Below are positions 8,581 to 19,930 of a stretch of DNA of 64,000 nucleotides, piece after piece. Source of the DNA: Chrysaora quinquecirrha (Eukaryota; Cnidaria; Scyphozoa; Semaeostomeae; Pelagiidae); NCBI GenBank assembly GCA_014526335.1, contig JACTAT010000011.1, positions 434,001 through 498,000 of the forward strand. Direction: 5' to 3'. Within the stretch, counting starts at the first letter, position 1. Each line of letters starts with the position of its first letter. The translations under genes were made by a program, and so were the position numbers. Under the pieces are notes generated by a model. That model did no database searches. It saw nothing but the letters and a program-made list of their open reading frames with translations, and had not been told where the DNA came from.

Positions 8581-11198
8581 ATTATCACTTTTATCATTTT
8601 TTCTCTTTTTTCATTTTTTTTCCTTTTTTTACTTTTTTAACTTTTTTCACTTTTTGCACTTTTTTCCATTTTTTCACTTTTTTTGCCTTTTCACCTTTTT
8701 CATGTTTTGCACTTTTTTGGCTTTTTCCACTATTCTCACATTTTTGCTTTTCTCACTTTTTTCTCTTTTCTTCACTTTTTCACTTTTTTTAACTTTTTTC
8801 ACTTTTTCACATTTTTCAATTTTTTCACTTTTTTGCTTTTTTTCACTTTCTTCACTTTCTTCACTTTCTTCACTTCTTTCACTTTTGCACTTTTTTCAAA
8901 TATTTCACTTTTTTCATTTTTTCACTTTTATCACTTTTTTCATTTTTTTCACTTTTTTCAGTTTCTCAAAATTTTAACTTTTTTATCTTTTTTCGCTTCT
9001 TTCATTTTTTTTTACTTTTTTGACTTTTTTGAATTAATTTACTTCTTTCACTTCTTTCACGTGTTTTACTTGTTTCACTTGTTTCACTTTTTTCACTTTT
9101 TTCACTTTTTTCACCTTTTTCGATTTCTTCACTTTTGTCGCCTTTTTCACCTTTTTCATTTTTTGCACTTTTTTGGCTTTTTCCACTATTCTCACATTTT
9201 TCCGTTTCTCACTTTTTTCACTTTTTTTCACTTTTTCACTTTTTTTTAACTTTTTTCACTTTTTCATATTTTTCAACTTTTTCACTTTTTCGCTTTTTTC
9301 ACTTTCTTCACTTTCTTCACTTCTTTCACTTCTTTCACTTTTATCACTTTTTTCATTTTTTTCACTTTTTTCAGTCTCTCAAATTTTTAACTTTTTCAAC
9401 TTTTTTCACTTCTTTCACGTCTTTTAACTTTTTTGACTTTTTTGAATTAATTGACTTTTTTCACTTTTTTCACTTTTTCACTTTTTTCTTTTTTTTCACT
9501 TTTTTCAATTTTTTCAATTTTTTCGCTTTTTCACTTTTTTCACCTCTAGCACGTTTTTCACTTTTTACACATTTTTAAATTTTTTTTTCACTTTCTTCAC
9601 TTTTTTCATTTTTTACACTTTTTCTCTTTTTTCACTTAATCCACTTTTTTCCCTTTTTCCACTTTTTTCACTTTTTCACTTTTCACTTTTTCACTTTTTC
9701 CACTTTTTTCACTTTTTTCACCTTTTTCGATTTCTTCACTTCTTCACTTTTTTTCACTTTTTCCCTTTTTTCACTTTTTTCAGTTGCTCACATTTTTCAC
9801 ACTCTTTAACCATTCCCCACATTGTTCACTTTGTTCATTTTTCATTATCTTCATATTTTCAATTTTTCATTTTTTTCACTTTTTTCGCCTTTTCCACCTT
9901 TTTCCTTTTTTTTCACTTTTTCACTTCTTTCTTTTTTTTTCACTTTTTTCAGTTTTTTTTCATTTTGTTCACTTTTTTCGCCTTTTTCACCTTTTTCATT
10001 TTTCGCACTTTTTTGAATTTTTCCGCTATTCTCACATTTTTCCGCTTCTCAATTTTTTCAGATTTTTCATTTTTTCACTTTTTTGCCTTTTCACCTTTTT
10101 CATTTTTTGCACTTTTTTGGCTTTTTCCACTATTCTCACATTTTTCCGTTTCTCACTTTTTTCACTTTTTTTCACTTTTTCACTTTCTTTAAACTTTTTT
10201 CACTTTCTCACTTTTTCAATTTTTTCATTTTTTCGCTTTTTCACTTTCTTCACTTTCTTCACTTCTTTCACTTCTTTCACTTTTGCCCTTTTTTCAAATT
10301 TTTCACTTTTTTCTTTTTGTCACTTTTATCACTTTTTTCAATTTTTTCACTTTTTCACTTTTTTCACCTGTAGCACGTTTTTCACTTTTTTCACATTTTT
10401 AAATTTTTTTTCACTTTCTTCACTTTTTTCATTTTTTACACTTTTTCTCTTTTTTTACTTAATCCACTTTTTTCACTTTTTTCACTTTTTTCACCTTTTT
10501 CGATTTCTTCACTTTTTTCACTTTTTTCACTTTTGCACTTTTTTCAAATTTTTCACTTTTTTCACTTTTCACTTTTATCACTTTTTTCATTTTTTTCACT
10601 TTTTTCAGTCTCTCAAATTTTTAACTTTTTTAACTTTTTCACTTCTTTCACGTTTTTTACTTTTTGACTTTTTTGAATTAATTGACTTTTTTCACTTCTT
10701 TCGCGTTTTTTACTTGTTTCACTTTTTCACTTTTTCACTTTTCACTTTTTCTTTTTCTCACTTTTTCACTTTTTTCGCTTTTTCACTTTTTTCACCTCTT
10801 GCACGTTTTTCACTTTATTCGCTTTTTTCACTTTTTTCACTTTTTCACTTTCTTCAGTTTCTCACATTTTTTCACCTTTTTTCACCATGCCCCACATTGC
10901 TCACTTTGTTCATTTTTCATTATCTTCATATTTTCACTTTTTTCAATTTTTTCACTTTTTCACTTTTTTTACTTTTTTACCTTTTTCACTTTTTCAATTT
11001 TTGACTTTTTAACTTTTTCCTCTTTATTCAATTTTTTCACTTTTTTTGCTTTTTTCACCTTTTTCATTTTTTGCACTTTTTTGCCTTTTTCCACTATTAT
11101 CACATTTTCTGTTTCTCACTTTTTCACTTTTTTCACTTTTTCACTTTTCAATTTTTCACTTTTTCACTTTTCACTTTTTCGCTTTGACTCCTTCACTT
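8581..11198. repeat. polypyrimidine satellite, right block
   Basis: Same CTTTTTTCA-type repeat as the left block, with the same higher-order landmarks (TTTTTTGCACTTTTTTGGC and CCACTATTCTCACATTTTT near 8700, 9165, 10005, 10105 and 11065; TTTTTTGAATTAATT near 9030, 9440 and 10670). It ends at about 11198, where retroelement gag sequence begins. Confidence 0.93.
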
Positions 11199-12480
11199 GA
11201 GCCGGAAATTTCAGAGAGAAGGTTTTAGAGGCTATTATGGAGTTGGAAGAAGAGATATTACCACAGCAGTCAGAGGAACAGCCTGCTAAACCTAGATCAG
11301 AGTCAGTTGTTTCTGTGCAAAGATCATCTTCACAGAAATCTGAGCAAGAGGAGCAAGAGCAACCTGGATTGCAAAGATCGAATTCACTGAATTCAGTGGA
11401 AATGTCAGTCGAAAGTATTGGTTCGAGTTCAGAAGTATCAGCGATATCGACATCGACGCCAAAAAAGCGAAGAGAAAAACTACCAAAGCTCAAATTAAAG
11501 AAGTTCAGCGGAAAACCCCAACATTGGCAGGAGTTTTGGGAAAGTTTCAATGGTGCAGTTCACAAAAATGAGCAAGTAAGTCAAGTTGATAAATTCTCAT
11601 ACCTTCGTCACTATCTGGAAGAGCCAGCCAGAAAAGTTATAACTGGTTTGGAATAAACAGCAAAGAAATACATGCAGCTCAGCTTTATATTTACTGCAGA
11701 AGAGATTTGCTAAGCCAACGGTCATTAAAAGGGCTCATATCAATGATTTGATCCAGTTACCGCCTGTTTTTAATGAAAAGAACGTTGGGAAACTGAGAGA
11801 GCTTCTCGAAAATGTGGAGACACACTACCGTGGTTTAGATGCTTTAAAAGTTGATGAGAATTCATACTCAAGTATTGTCGTGCCGATAATATTGGATAAA
11901 ATACCTGAAACCGTGCGTTTGAACATGATTCGAGGCAGCAAGAATCAGAAAGAATGGAATATGAAGGAAATGCTTCAAGTACTTGACCAGGAATTAGACA
12001 TCAGAGAGCAGCATGTGTCGATCTTCAAGGGCAGACTGCAAGGGCAAGGAAGTCAAGTGCAGCTTGATGCCAAAGCGGGACCGTTTTTTGGAAAACCAAC
12101 AACAACCACTGCATCAGCTTTGTTGGCAAATGAAAATCGCGGCGGAGAGAAGACAAGAAAGTGTACTTTCTGTCAAGAAGATCACGTAGAACAGCCATGT
12201 GAGAAAGTCAAAGGCATAGAGGAGCGTGAGAAAATTATTTCGAAATAAGGTAAATGTTTCATTTGTCATAGGGCTTATGAGTGTAGATTTAAGCAGCAAT
12301 GTAAAGTTTGTAACCGTGGGAAACATCATGTATCTTTATCCGAAGGCAATAACAAGGAGTTGCTTTCACCCAAGCTAGGCACAGCCCTGCCCGGCGCTAG
12401 TGCGACGGCTAATACTGCATCATGTGTAGGTAAGATAGAAGCAGGGGGAGAGTGCTTCTGCAGACCGCTCAGGCAGCGCT
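11199..12480 (+). pseudogene. BEL/Pao Gag remnant
   Basis: Begins inside Gag (REKVLEAIMELEEE). The frame 11237-11656 carries the acidic region and PKLKLKKFSGKPQHWQEFW, the BEL/Pao capsid-like signature. A frame break near 11660 moves the reading to 11661-12248 (FNEKNVGKLRELLENVETH, then WNMKEMLQVLDQELDIREQ). Cys clusters CTFCQEDHVEQPC and, after an in-frame TAA at 12246, CFICHRAYECRFKQQC and CKVCNRGKHHVS follow. The product could not be made intact. Confidence 0.88.
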
Positions 12481-13404
12481 TAATGGCAAGGATAGTGCGT
12501 GTGCTTCTAGATACAGGTAGCCATGGGACTTTTGTAGCGCGCAAGGTAGTCCAGCAGGCTGGGATAGCTCCTATGCAAGTAAAAAGGTTAGGCATTAAGA
12601 CATTTGGCGCTACTGAAGTGGATTGGAAAGATAGAGAGGTGGTGAGGTTTAATTTAGTAGCATTAACTGGAGAAGAGAGAGTTAATGTAGAAGCCTTTGT
12701 TGTGGATGAAATCTCTGAAGTTTAAAGTGAACATGTTTAGCTTTTAAAAGATGAATATAAACATCTTTCTAATATTCGCTTCTCAGATGTGTGTTAATGA
12801 AGATTCATTGCAGATTGATGTGCTTGTTGATATGGATAACTTATGGGATATTCAAGGAGATGAGACAATGCGAGGGGAGCCTTGCGACCCGGTTGCAGTA
12901 AATACAAAACTGGGCTGGGTTCTATCAGGCCCTCTTAAAGGTAAGACATTAAACAGATCAGATCATTGCAATGTTAGTCTTACTCTTGACATGCCAAAAA
13001 TGTGTTTCGAGTTTCAACAGGTCTGCAAGAACAGATTCCAACGGATGCAAATGTAATAAAACTTTGGGATTTAGAAAGTCTGTGGATTCGTCGGAAGGAT
13101 GAAGTGCATGAAGATTTGTTGGACACAATATCATTCACAGGTGAGAGGTACTCTATTTTGATAGAATACCGTCAAACTATTTTAATAGTATTTGCAGGTT
13201 GAAATAGCAGATGAAGAGACTGAAGAACAATCCTACAGTCAGTGATGCAAGCAACAAGATAATGGAGGAGCAAGTGGACATGGGTATCATCTAGAAAGTG
13301 CCAGAGCTTGAAAAGGTTGACAACAAGATTCACTACCTACCTCATCAAGTTGTGGTCAGAGAAACATCAGAAACAGCAAAGGTAAGAATCGTATATCATG
13401 CCTC
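12481..13404 (+). pseudogene. BEL/Pao protease and DUF1758 region, start of RT
   Basis: RVLLDTGSHGTFV near 12500 is the retropepsin active-site motif (DTG). After a frame change at about 12725 the DUF1758-type stretch IDVLVDMDNLWD, then LGWVLSGPLKG, is read at 12800-12950. Later pieces in other frames give ANVIKLWDLESLWI and, at 13380-13404, the start of the RT (KVRIVYHAS). The RT then breaks off where an unrelated insertion begins. Confidence 0.82.
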
Positions 13405-14357
13405 GTTGCTGTGAAGCAGCGCGAAGCGCCTGCGTAGCAGCAGTATATTCTTGCACAAACTGGAAATTTGTCAACTTGTGTGTGTGTGTGTGTGTGTGTG
13501 CGGAACTGTTGTTGCGGTTGTTGTCTGTCCGTTTCTTGCTGCGAACAACAAAATGGCGTCAAAGTGGAGGCAAAGCTGCGAGTTCGAAGCAAAATAAAAG
13601 TGAGAGGATATTTAACATCAATCAGCAAGGAAAATAAAGTTATATATTCAAAGTCAAAGGTCAAACATTATTTATTTCATTTATGAGAATTTTAGATGAA
13701 GGTACTCAATGCTTTGGCGATCCACCGAAAAGCCTTTTTCAAATTCACAAACTACAGCATGTACAAAAAGGCCAAAGTTTCAGCATTGAGGCCTATAGAC
13801 CTACTCTACTGAGTGGAGCTTTAAAAAAGCAGCTTGCATCTGTGAGATTAGATTGACACAATGAGGCGAAGAGAGGAAGAAAATTTTAATACTTTTGTTA
13901 AATTGTTGCTGAATAAAATTTAATCTTCGTTTTTTCTGCAATCATAAAGTGTGCTTCCAACTTAAAATCCCATCGTGACGAGTTAAAAACAAACATAATC
14001 AGGTGAAATAATGAAATTACCAAATAACAAAAGCGGCTATTGTGATCATTAAAAACTTAATTTTGTCAAATACCTCATTCAAATTGTTTTTCATTTTACT
14101 GACTCTTTTTGTACAGTTTGTAAAATTGGTTAGGCCTATGCAAGACAAAGACAACTCTTGTTCAACTTAAACTACTTGCTAGTACACAACCATAACCCTT
14201 GATATTCACTTTGACCATAGTCAATTGAGTAAACACTGTTTATTCTATTGACTAGTTTCGATATACTCATGGCAGTCTCCTGCAATACTTGCATTCTGGT
14301 TGCATTCTGCCTTGGAGCAGCACTCCCTTAACTGTGTTAACGGCTAGTCTAAGGATA
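13405..14357. mobile_element. about 950-bp insertion in BEL/Pao RT, type unknown
   Basis: The RT reading stops after KVRIVYHAS at 13404 and resumes at 14358 (codons for AQTSLNYCLHVGPPVNP), so the intervening DNA is foreign to pol. It contains a GT microsatellite (13480-13501) and no convincing ORF. I see no clear terminal repeats or target duplication, so its class is open. Confidence 0.65.
13480..13501 (+). repeat. GT dinucleotide microsatellite
   Basis: About eleven consecutive TG units within the insertion in the BEL/Pao RT. Confidence 0.95.
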
Positions 14358-14935
14358 CTAAAGCACAGACCTCATTAAATTATTGTCTGCATGTGGGGCC
14401 ACCTGTAAATCCTCTCCTATTTGACATCATGATAAGATTTAGAGAAAACAGGATCGGGGTAGTTGCAGACATTGAACAGGCCTTCTTGAATATGGAGGTA
14501 GACCCAAAAGATAAGGATTGTTTAAGACTTTTATGGGCCAAGGATCAGGATTCTAAGTAGTTGGATGTTGAAGTATACCAATTCAATAGGGTAGTATTTG
14601 GGGTCAATTGCTCCCCATTTCTTAATGCTGTCTTAAGGTTTCATTTGAGTAAATTTAAGGAATGTGATCCAGAATTTTCAGATAGATTAGCAAGGAGCTT
14701 TTATGTTGACGATATGGTGACAGGCTGTGCAGATTTGCAAAGTGCCAGAGAGCGTCAATTGAAAGCAAAGAGTAGAATGAAGCAAGGAGGTTTCAACTTA
14801 AGAAAGTGGAAAATAAACAACGCAACCCTGGCCATAGAATTCCACGAGAAAGATAACAATCAAGCAACTACATCAAGTGAAGAAATATATTCAAAGGAAA
14901 CTCATGGTACTCAAAGTGAAGAGGGTGTAGCGTAC
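14358..14935 (+). pseudogene. BEL/Pao reverse transcriptase remnant, palm region
   Basis: Reads VVADIEQAFLNMEVDPKD (first catalytic Asp), an in-frame TAG at about 14558, then FNRVVFGVNCSPFLN and the catalytic FYVDDM at about 14700, followed by QGGFNLRKWKINN. These are the BEL/Pao RT motifs in the right order. The reading is cut at about 14935 by a second insertion. Confidence 0.88.
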
Positions 14936-15240
14936 AGAAGGTTCTTCTTTTATGGCGGTCATCAAGAAACACCCTAAGGGCATAGGCCAAAGGCCTAGCC
15001 CCTAAGAAACAATACGACTCTGCAACTTTTATGGATCTTATCTGATTGAACTCAAAACCAAGACTAACTAGAAAACTAAAATGAATCACATAAAATACAA
15101 GAACACGGAAACTGGTTTACATCATTGTCACTCAACATTACACATTGCACGGAAACATAACTTAACACTACAGGATTAAGAACAACATGACAGAGACAGT
15201 ACTTAACAAGACTACTAGTTAAACTTCACATGTTACAAGG
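14936..15240. mobile_element. about 305-bp insertion in BEL/Pao pol, type unknown
   Basis: Pol reads to GTQSEEGVAY at 14935 and resumes with KTKVLGMTWN at 15243. The 305 bp between have no continuation of pol and no ORF. Ends and target duplication are not clear to me. Confidence 0.55.
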
Positions 15241-15242
15241 GT

Positions 15243-16130
15243 AAGACAAAAGTTTTGGGTATGACTTGGAATTTGAATAATGATACCTTTGAGATGAGCT
15301 TATCCAATCTAGGTGCCATTGATAGGAATGCTAGGATAACTAAGAGAACTGTGCTAAGCCAGTTAGCAAAATTGTTTGATTCTCTTGGCCTAGTTAGCCC
15401 CATTATTGTAAGTGCCAAGATGTTATTTCAAGAATTATGCCTACAAAAGTTAGAATGGGATAATGAGTTGCCTAAGGAAAAGAGAGAAGTGTGGGATAAA
15501 ATAGTGAGTGATCTCAATGAAATTGGTTCAATTACCATTCCTAGATGTTTATATGAGAAAGAGTCAGGAGAAGAAATTAACTGTTACTTCCATGGCTTTT
15601 CAGATGCCTCAAAGAAAGCATACTGCGCAATGATTATCTTGTGTATGAAACGGAAGAAAGGATTTTCTCAAGAATTGTGCATGCTAAGACTAGAGTTGCG
15701 CCATTAAAATATTTAAGTGTCCCGCGGCTTGAGCTTATGGCAGCAAGGATACTAGCTTCTCTCATGGATACGGCATATAAGGCTCTCTTAGTGCAAATGA
15801 AAATTGATGGTTGTAGGTACTGGGTGGATAGTAAAACTGCCTTGTATTGGATGAACAATGCAGGTCACTGGAAGCAGTTCGTACAGCACCGGGTTAATGA
15901 GATCCTAACACTATCAGCTAAGGATAATTGGGACCATTGTGCCGGTGTATGTAACCCTGCTGACTTAGGATCAAGGGGAGTCAGTGCTTGCTTTCTCAAG
16001 GACAGTCGGCTATGGTGGAAAGGACTGTTTCTACTGGAAAGGATTGGTTGTTTCTAGGTAAGGAACATTTGCCAACAGAACTCCTGCTAGAAGAGTCTAA
16101 AGAAACTAGGGAAGAGGAGATCGGCAGCTT
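15243..16130 (+). pseudogene. BEL/Pao Peptidase_A17/RNase H region remnant
   Basis: The first frame (15243-15707) carries RTVLSQLAKLFDSLGLVSP and HGFSDASKKAYCAMI, the RNase H first Asp. A frame change near 15650 leads to 15641-16057 with VPRLELMAARI, YWVDSKTALYW and DHCAGVCNPADLGSRG. These are diagnostic BEL/Pao RNase H motifs. Another frame change follows near 16020. Confidence 0.88.
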
Positions 16131-17617
16131 CGGCAATTTTTGTAGTCAAAGTAAATAAATCAGGTATCTCAGAAGTTATCAATATTGAAAGGTTTTCAAC
16201 AATAGGAAAGTTACTCAGGGTAACAGGTTATGTTTTAAGATTTATAAAGAATTTGAAGTCAATTAACAGTGGCCAAGAAAGAGAATTTGGACCATTGAGC
16301 GTGGAAGAGATTTTGAGTCCAGAGAGGGAATGGATTAAGGATGCACGGAGAAGTTTAAAAAAGGAATCTAATTATATGGATCTTTTACATCAATTTGGAA
16401 CAATGGAACAGGATGACATTTTAATATGTAAAGAAGACTCCAGCATGCAGAGTTAGATTATGATTCCAAGGGTCCAGTCATCTTGCCAAAAACGCACAGG
16501 CTAACGGAATTAGTTGTCTTGGAGTACCATGGAAAGGTACAGCATTGTGAACTTAGCTCCACGTTGTCAGAAGTGAGAGAAATGTTTTGGGTGCCAAAAG
16601 GTAGGCAGCTTCTAAAAAGTGTAGAAAATGTAAGAGGGTGCAAGAAAAGCCATATGGAGCCCCTCCAGTTGCAGCCTTGTCGGAATTCCATGTCCAACAA
16701 GTTCCAGCATTTAATAATGTTGGAATTGATTTGGCTGGACCTCTTTATGTTAAGAGCAGACAAGGGACCATGGAAAAATGTTACATTGCGTTGTAAACGT
16801 GTTGTACGACAAGAGCTGTACATCTGGACTTGATTGCGGATCTATCAGGTCCTACTCTCATTCATAGCTTGAGACGATTTAATGCTAGAAGAGGAACCCC
16901 ATCCCTGATAAATACAGACTACGCTAAGACCTTTAAGTTTACAAATAAGTTTTTGAATAAACTTGCTAATGATCATGATATCTTTTTATTTCTACAAAAC
17001 AGGAGAATTAAGTGGCATTTTAATTTAGAACGCAGCCCCTGGTTTGGTGGATATTTTGAGCGTTTGGTTGGAAGTGTCAAAAGATGTTTGCGCAAGGTTC
17101 TCTGGAACGATAGAATGACATTCGATGAACTGAGTACCGTATTGCTGGAAATAGAAGGTAAACTGAATTCTAGGCCTTTGACCTATGTTTCCGACGAGGT
17201 AGGGTTTACCGACCTTACACCTTTCCATTTGATTCATGCCCGTAATTTGTCTCAGTTTTCGGAAAATTTAGATAGTGACCCTACTAGCGAAGAAGAAGAT
17301 CAGTCTGTATATTCTAAAAGATATTGGTACGTTGTTAAGAAGTTGAATCACTTTTTAATAGTTGGAAGAAAGAATATCTCCTAGGGCTCAGAGAGTTCCA
17401 TAGAAACAATCGAATTGGTGATGTCAGCATCAAGAAGGGAGATATCGTGCTTATTGCAGAAGATAATGTCAAAAGATGCAATTGGAAATTGGGGAAGGTA
17501 GAAGAGATGGTAGAATGGAAGGATGGAGTTATACGTAGAGTAAAGCTTTTAACAGGAGGAAAAGGTAAGAAAGAACATTTGACCTTTACAAAAGTTGTGT
17601 CCATTAGAGCCAAGTGA
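16131..17617 (+). pseudogene. BEL/Pao integrase and DUF5641-like tail remnant
   Basis: The zinc-binding part is read at 16483-16640 (VVLEYHGKVQHCELSS, WVPKGRQLLKSV). The catalytic core has GIDLAGPLYVKS near 16720 (Asp 1), an in-frame TAA at about 16794, TDYAKTFK near 16915 (Asp 2; Asn is replaced by Tyr in the usual DNAKTF) and SPWFGGYFERLVGSVKR near 17050 (Glu). A further frame change near 17360 gives the DUF5641-like tail EFHRNNRIGDVSIKKGDIVL, ending at 17617. Several frames are needed, so it is dead. Confidence 0.88.
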
Positions 17618-17752
17618 CAGAGAATGCGAGTGAGGTGAGGAGACGAGAGGAGTGTCGAAAGTTGAAGAGGATGAACCTAGGGCTGGACCGCAGCGCGCTG
17701 CAGGTAGGGACGCCATGTGCAAAACACGCCTTTTACTTGAATCATGATGATT

Positions 17753-17764
17753 CAAGGAGGGGAG
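17753..17764 (+). promoter_or_regulatory. polypurine tract before LTR
   Basis: AAGGAGGGGAG lies directly before TGTGTCGGGG, the LTR start. This is the expected position for the plus-strand primer of an LTR retroelement. Confidence 0.8.
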
Positions 17765-18177
17765 TGTGTCGGGGTTTTGCTTCTCCTAGGGTGCAAGTGA
17801 CTCGCTGTTTGCATTGTAGAAGTATGGTTTTTTATTAATATTTTGTCATTTATTAATTATCATTGTAAACGCTTCAGCAGGCGTGTTGTGAAGTTAGAAA
17901 AGTTCTAATTATCAAGTCGCCATTGAACTATTCTTTTTATTTTATTTACGTATTTGTATTTCATGTTTCATTTTCATTGGCTAATTTTAAAATAGCAATT
18001 ACGTTGTTGAAAGGAAAGGAGTCGAATTGTAAAATAGGTTGGTTAGGATTTTGATTTCGAGAAGTAAGATGTGAAGATTCATAAACGACGAATTGCGAAA
18101 GTTGAGATTTTCTTCTTTGTTTTTCTGCGTTTTAAAGTTATAAAAAGAACCTAGATTTGCGATAAAGGGTTGCAACA
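17765..18177 (+). repeat. LTR of permuted BEL/Pao element
   Basis: 413 bp starting TGTGTCGG after the polypurine tract and ending GCAACA two bases before a TGG primer site. It therefore works as the 3' LTR of the pol on its left and the 5' LTR of the gag piece on its right. No second copy of it is visible in the window. Confidence 0.8.
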
Positions 18178-18179
18178 AC

Positions 18180-18197
18180 TGGTCCACCGAAAGCCGA
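18180..18197 (+). promoter_or_regulatory. primer binding site after LTR
   Basis: TGGTCCACCGAAAGCCGA starts with TGG two bases after the LTR end, as expected for a tRNA-primed retroelement. The tRNA is not identified. Confidence 0.65.
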
Positions 18198-18248
18198 TAT
18201 AACTTTAGCCACAAATGCATGGAGGAATTGACAAGCTTGAGATAAGTC

Positions 18249-18512
18249 CGAGGAGGACACCGAGGATACTTGACGAAGCTTCTGGCCCAGATAGAAGGGA
18301 ATAAATAGCATGTGAGGAAACTAAGATTGCTGAAATTGCAAATAAAAGAGCGGCTAGAAGCGACAACAAAGTTGGATTCTGAAATTCTGGCATTAGTTAG
18401 CGGTACAGAAGAAGACCAAGAAGCCGTTGATGACGAAATAGAGGGAGCCGGAAAATTCAGAGAGAAGGTTTTAGAGGCTATCATGGAGTTGAAAGAAGAG
18501 CTATTACCACAA
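18249..18512 (+). pseudogene. BEL/Pao Gag N-terminus, joined downstream of the LTR
   Basis: In one frame: GHRGYLTKLLAQIEGNK, an in-frame TAG at about 18306, then LRLLKLQIKERLEATTKLDS and AGKFREKVLEAIMELKEELL. The last 67 bases repeat the segment where the left part of the element begins (11199-11265). After 18512 the similarity stops and unrelated DNA follows. Confidence 0.85.
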
Positions 18513-19733
18513 TGTTTAGGCCTGTTGTGCCTTAACACAATGTGTAAACAACAGCATTATAGAGGACTGGAGCTAGAGGTCTGTAGGATAGCGATACGTA
18601 TCTTGTGGTAAAAAGGCATACCTACTTCTTCGAAGATCAATTTGCTGTTACTTTATGCTGCTTGCAGCAAAATCTCTTGAAAATACAGTCAAAAATGAAA
18701 TTGTTGTTCTGTTTGTTGTTTTGGCAGGGGGTATTTTACCCCTTCGATGCTCTCAACTGAACTCCGAGTAGTCCGCAGCAAAAAAGCGTCATTTGGAATG
18801 CCATGAAACGAGGTTGTATCACAGTGGTTATATGAGGCTAGAAGCTGAGATTTTGCAGCTTATTCTTCGATTGTTTTAGGCAATTAGAGGGCAAATTACT
18901 CATAAAATTTCATGCTTTTTGTTGGCTAAAACATGGCCGAAGGGATTCACTGCTTCTACCTTTGTGTAAGCTCTATTTGAAACAACGAAGGAATATCCTC
19001 CTTCTCAGCTTCATGAATCTCATGAATCATGCAGCTTTTTCGGCCTCATAGTGCCAACGCAATTCTTCACAGCCGATCAGCCGCGAAATAAATCTGCGCG
19101 ATTTTGAAACAATGAAAACAAAAGCATCCTAGAGCAAAGGAAAATGTTGTTTTGATGAATGAATAAAGAAAGGCCAATAACCATAGCTTTTGCAAGGAAC
19201 TTTATAATTTTTAATCTTTCATTATTTTCCTCTAGAATTCCCAGGGAACCAGTAACCGGAAATCACTGAATATCTTGCTTACCCTGACGGTACGCCACTG
19301 TTGGGTAACTGTCATTGGTCCTAAACTTAAGAAGATTCTGCGAAACTGAAAGTAACCAGTGGATGCATTGAAAATGAACAAGACAGTATGGCAGAAAAGT
19401 GGAAGAGATTTGGAGCAACGGAAAAAATAAAGATTGCCATAGGCAATTTAATTTGTTGAATGCGAAAAAACTCTTTGCGTGGAGAGTAATTGGTATAGAC
19501 AAAAAGAAAGAGAATCACTAGGAGTTCAATGTGTCAAAGCAGATCTGACGGAAATAACTGGTGCAAACAGAGATGAGGAAACCTATGTCCATCATTATTC
19601 ATTGAGATCTCTTTTCGCAAAATTGGGAACTGAATTGAATAGCTATAGTGTCGACTATTTGTATTATATATAATATAGTATATATAGAAGGAGCGCAGGT
19701 AATTTTCGAGCCAATTGCCAAAAACTGCTTTAT
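18513..19733. other. no gene recognised
   Basis: About 1.2 kb of AT-rich DNA. Short ORFs in both strands have no recognisable motif or splice context and look like chance. No clear repeat of anything else in the window. Confidence 0.6.
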
Positions 19734-19930
19734 TTTTATGTTGGCAAAACCGGTCGCCATCATTCAAAACGAGCGCGGGAACATTTGGTAACAGATAAGA
19801 ATTCTCATATTTTCAAACACTTTACTTTACTGAATTAATGTTATACCGCCCACACCTCTTTCCAGCGTAAGATAAAAAAAGCGCTGCACTATCTTGGAAG
19901 AAGCCATCTCTCAATAAACAACTATCATTA
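19734..19930 (+). pseudogene. GIY-YIG endonuclease remnant, Penelope-like
   Basis: One frame reads FYVGKTGRHHSKRAREHLV, then KNSHIFKHF, and after an indel RKIKKALHYL with LSINNYH and a stop. These match, in the same order, the GIY-YIG domain seen at 40120-40398 (SYVGETSRHL, NSHIFKHL, KIKEALHI, LNKQL). Such domains form the C-terminus of Penelope-like retroelements. No RT is seen upstream. Confidence 0.78.

Larger units (their letters stand above)
11199..18512 (+). mobile_element. BEL/Pao element, decayed and circularly permuted
   Basis: From left to right: gag without its N-terminus, protease, RT, RNase H, integrase, DUF5641-like tail, polypurine tract, one LTR (17765-18177), primer site (18180), then a gag N-terminus ending at 18511. 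The two ends overlap: 11199-11265 and 18445-18511 are the same 67-base gag segment with 4 mismatches. Two unrelated insertions interrupt pol (13405-14357 and 14936-15240). Gag sequence is unlike that of the element at 1-5220, so it is a different family. Confidence 0.88.

Noticed and set aside
8543..11228. Further Phe-rich ORFs up to 406 codons
   Set aside because: Same repeat artefact as the left satellite block.
17999..18538. 179-codon minus-strand ORF over the LTR and gag
   Set aside because: Antisense to an LTR and to recognised Gag sequence.
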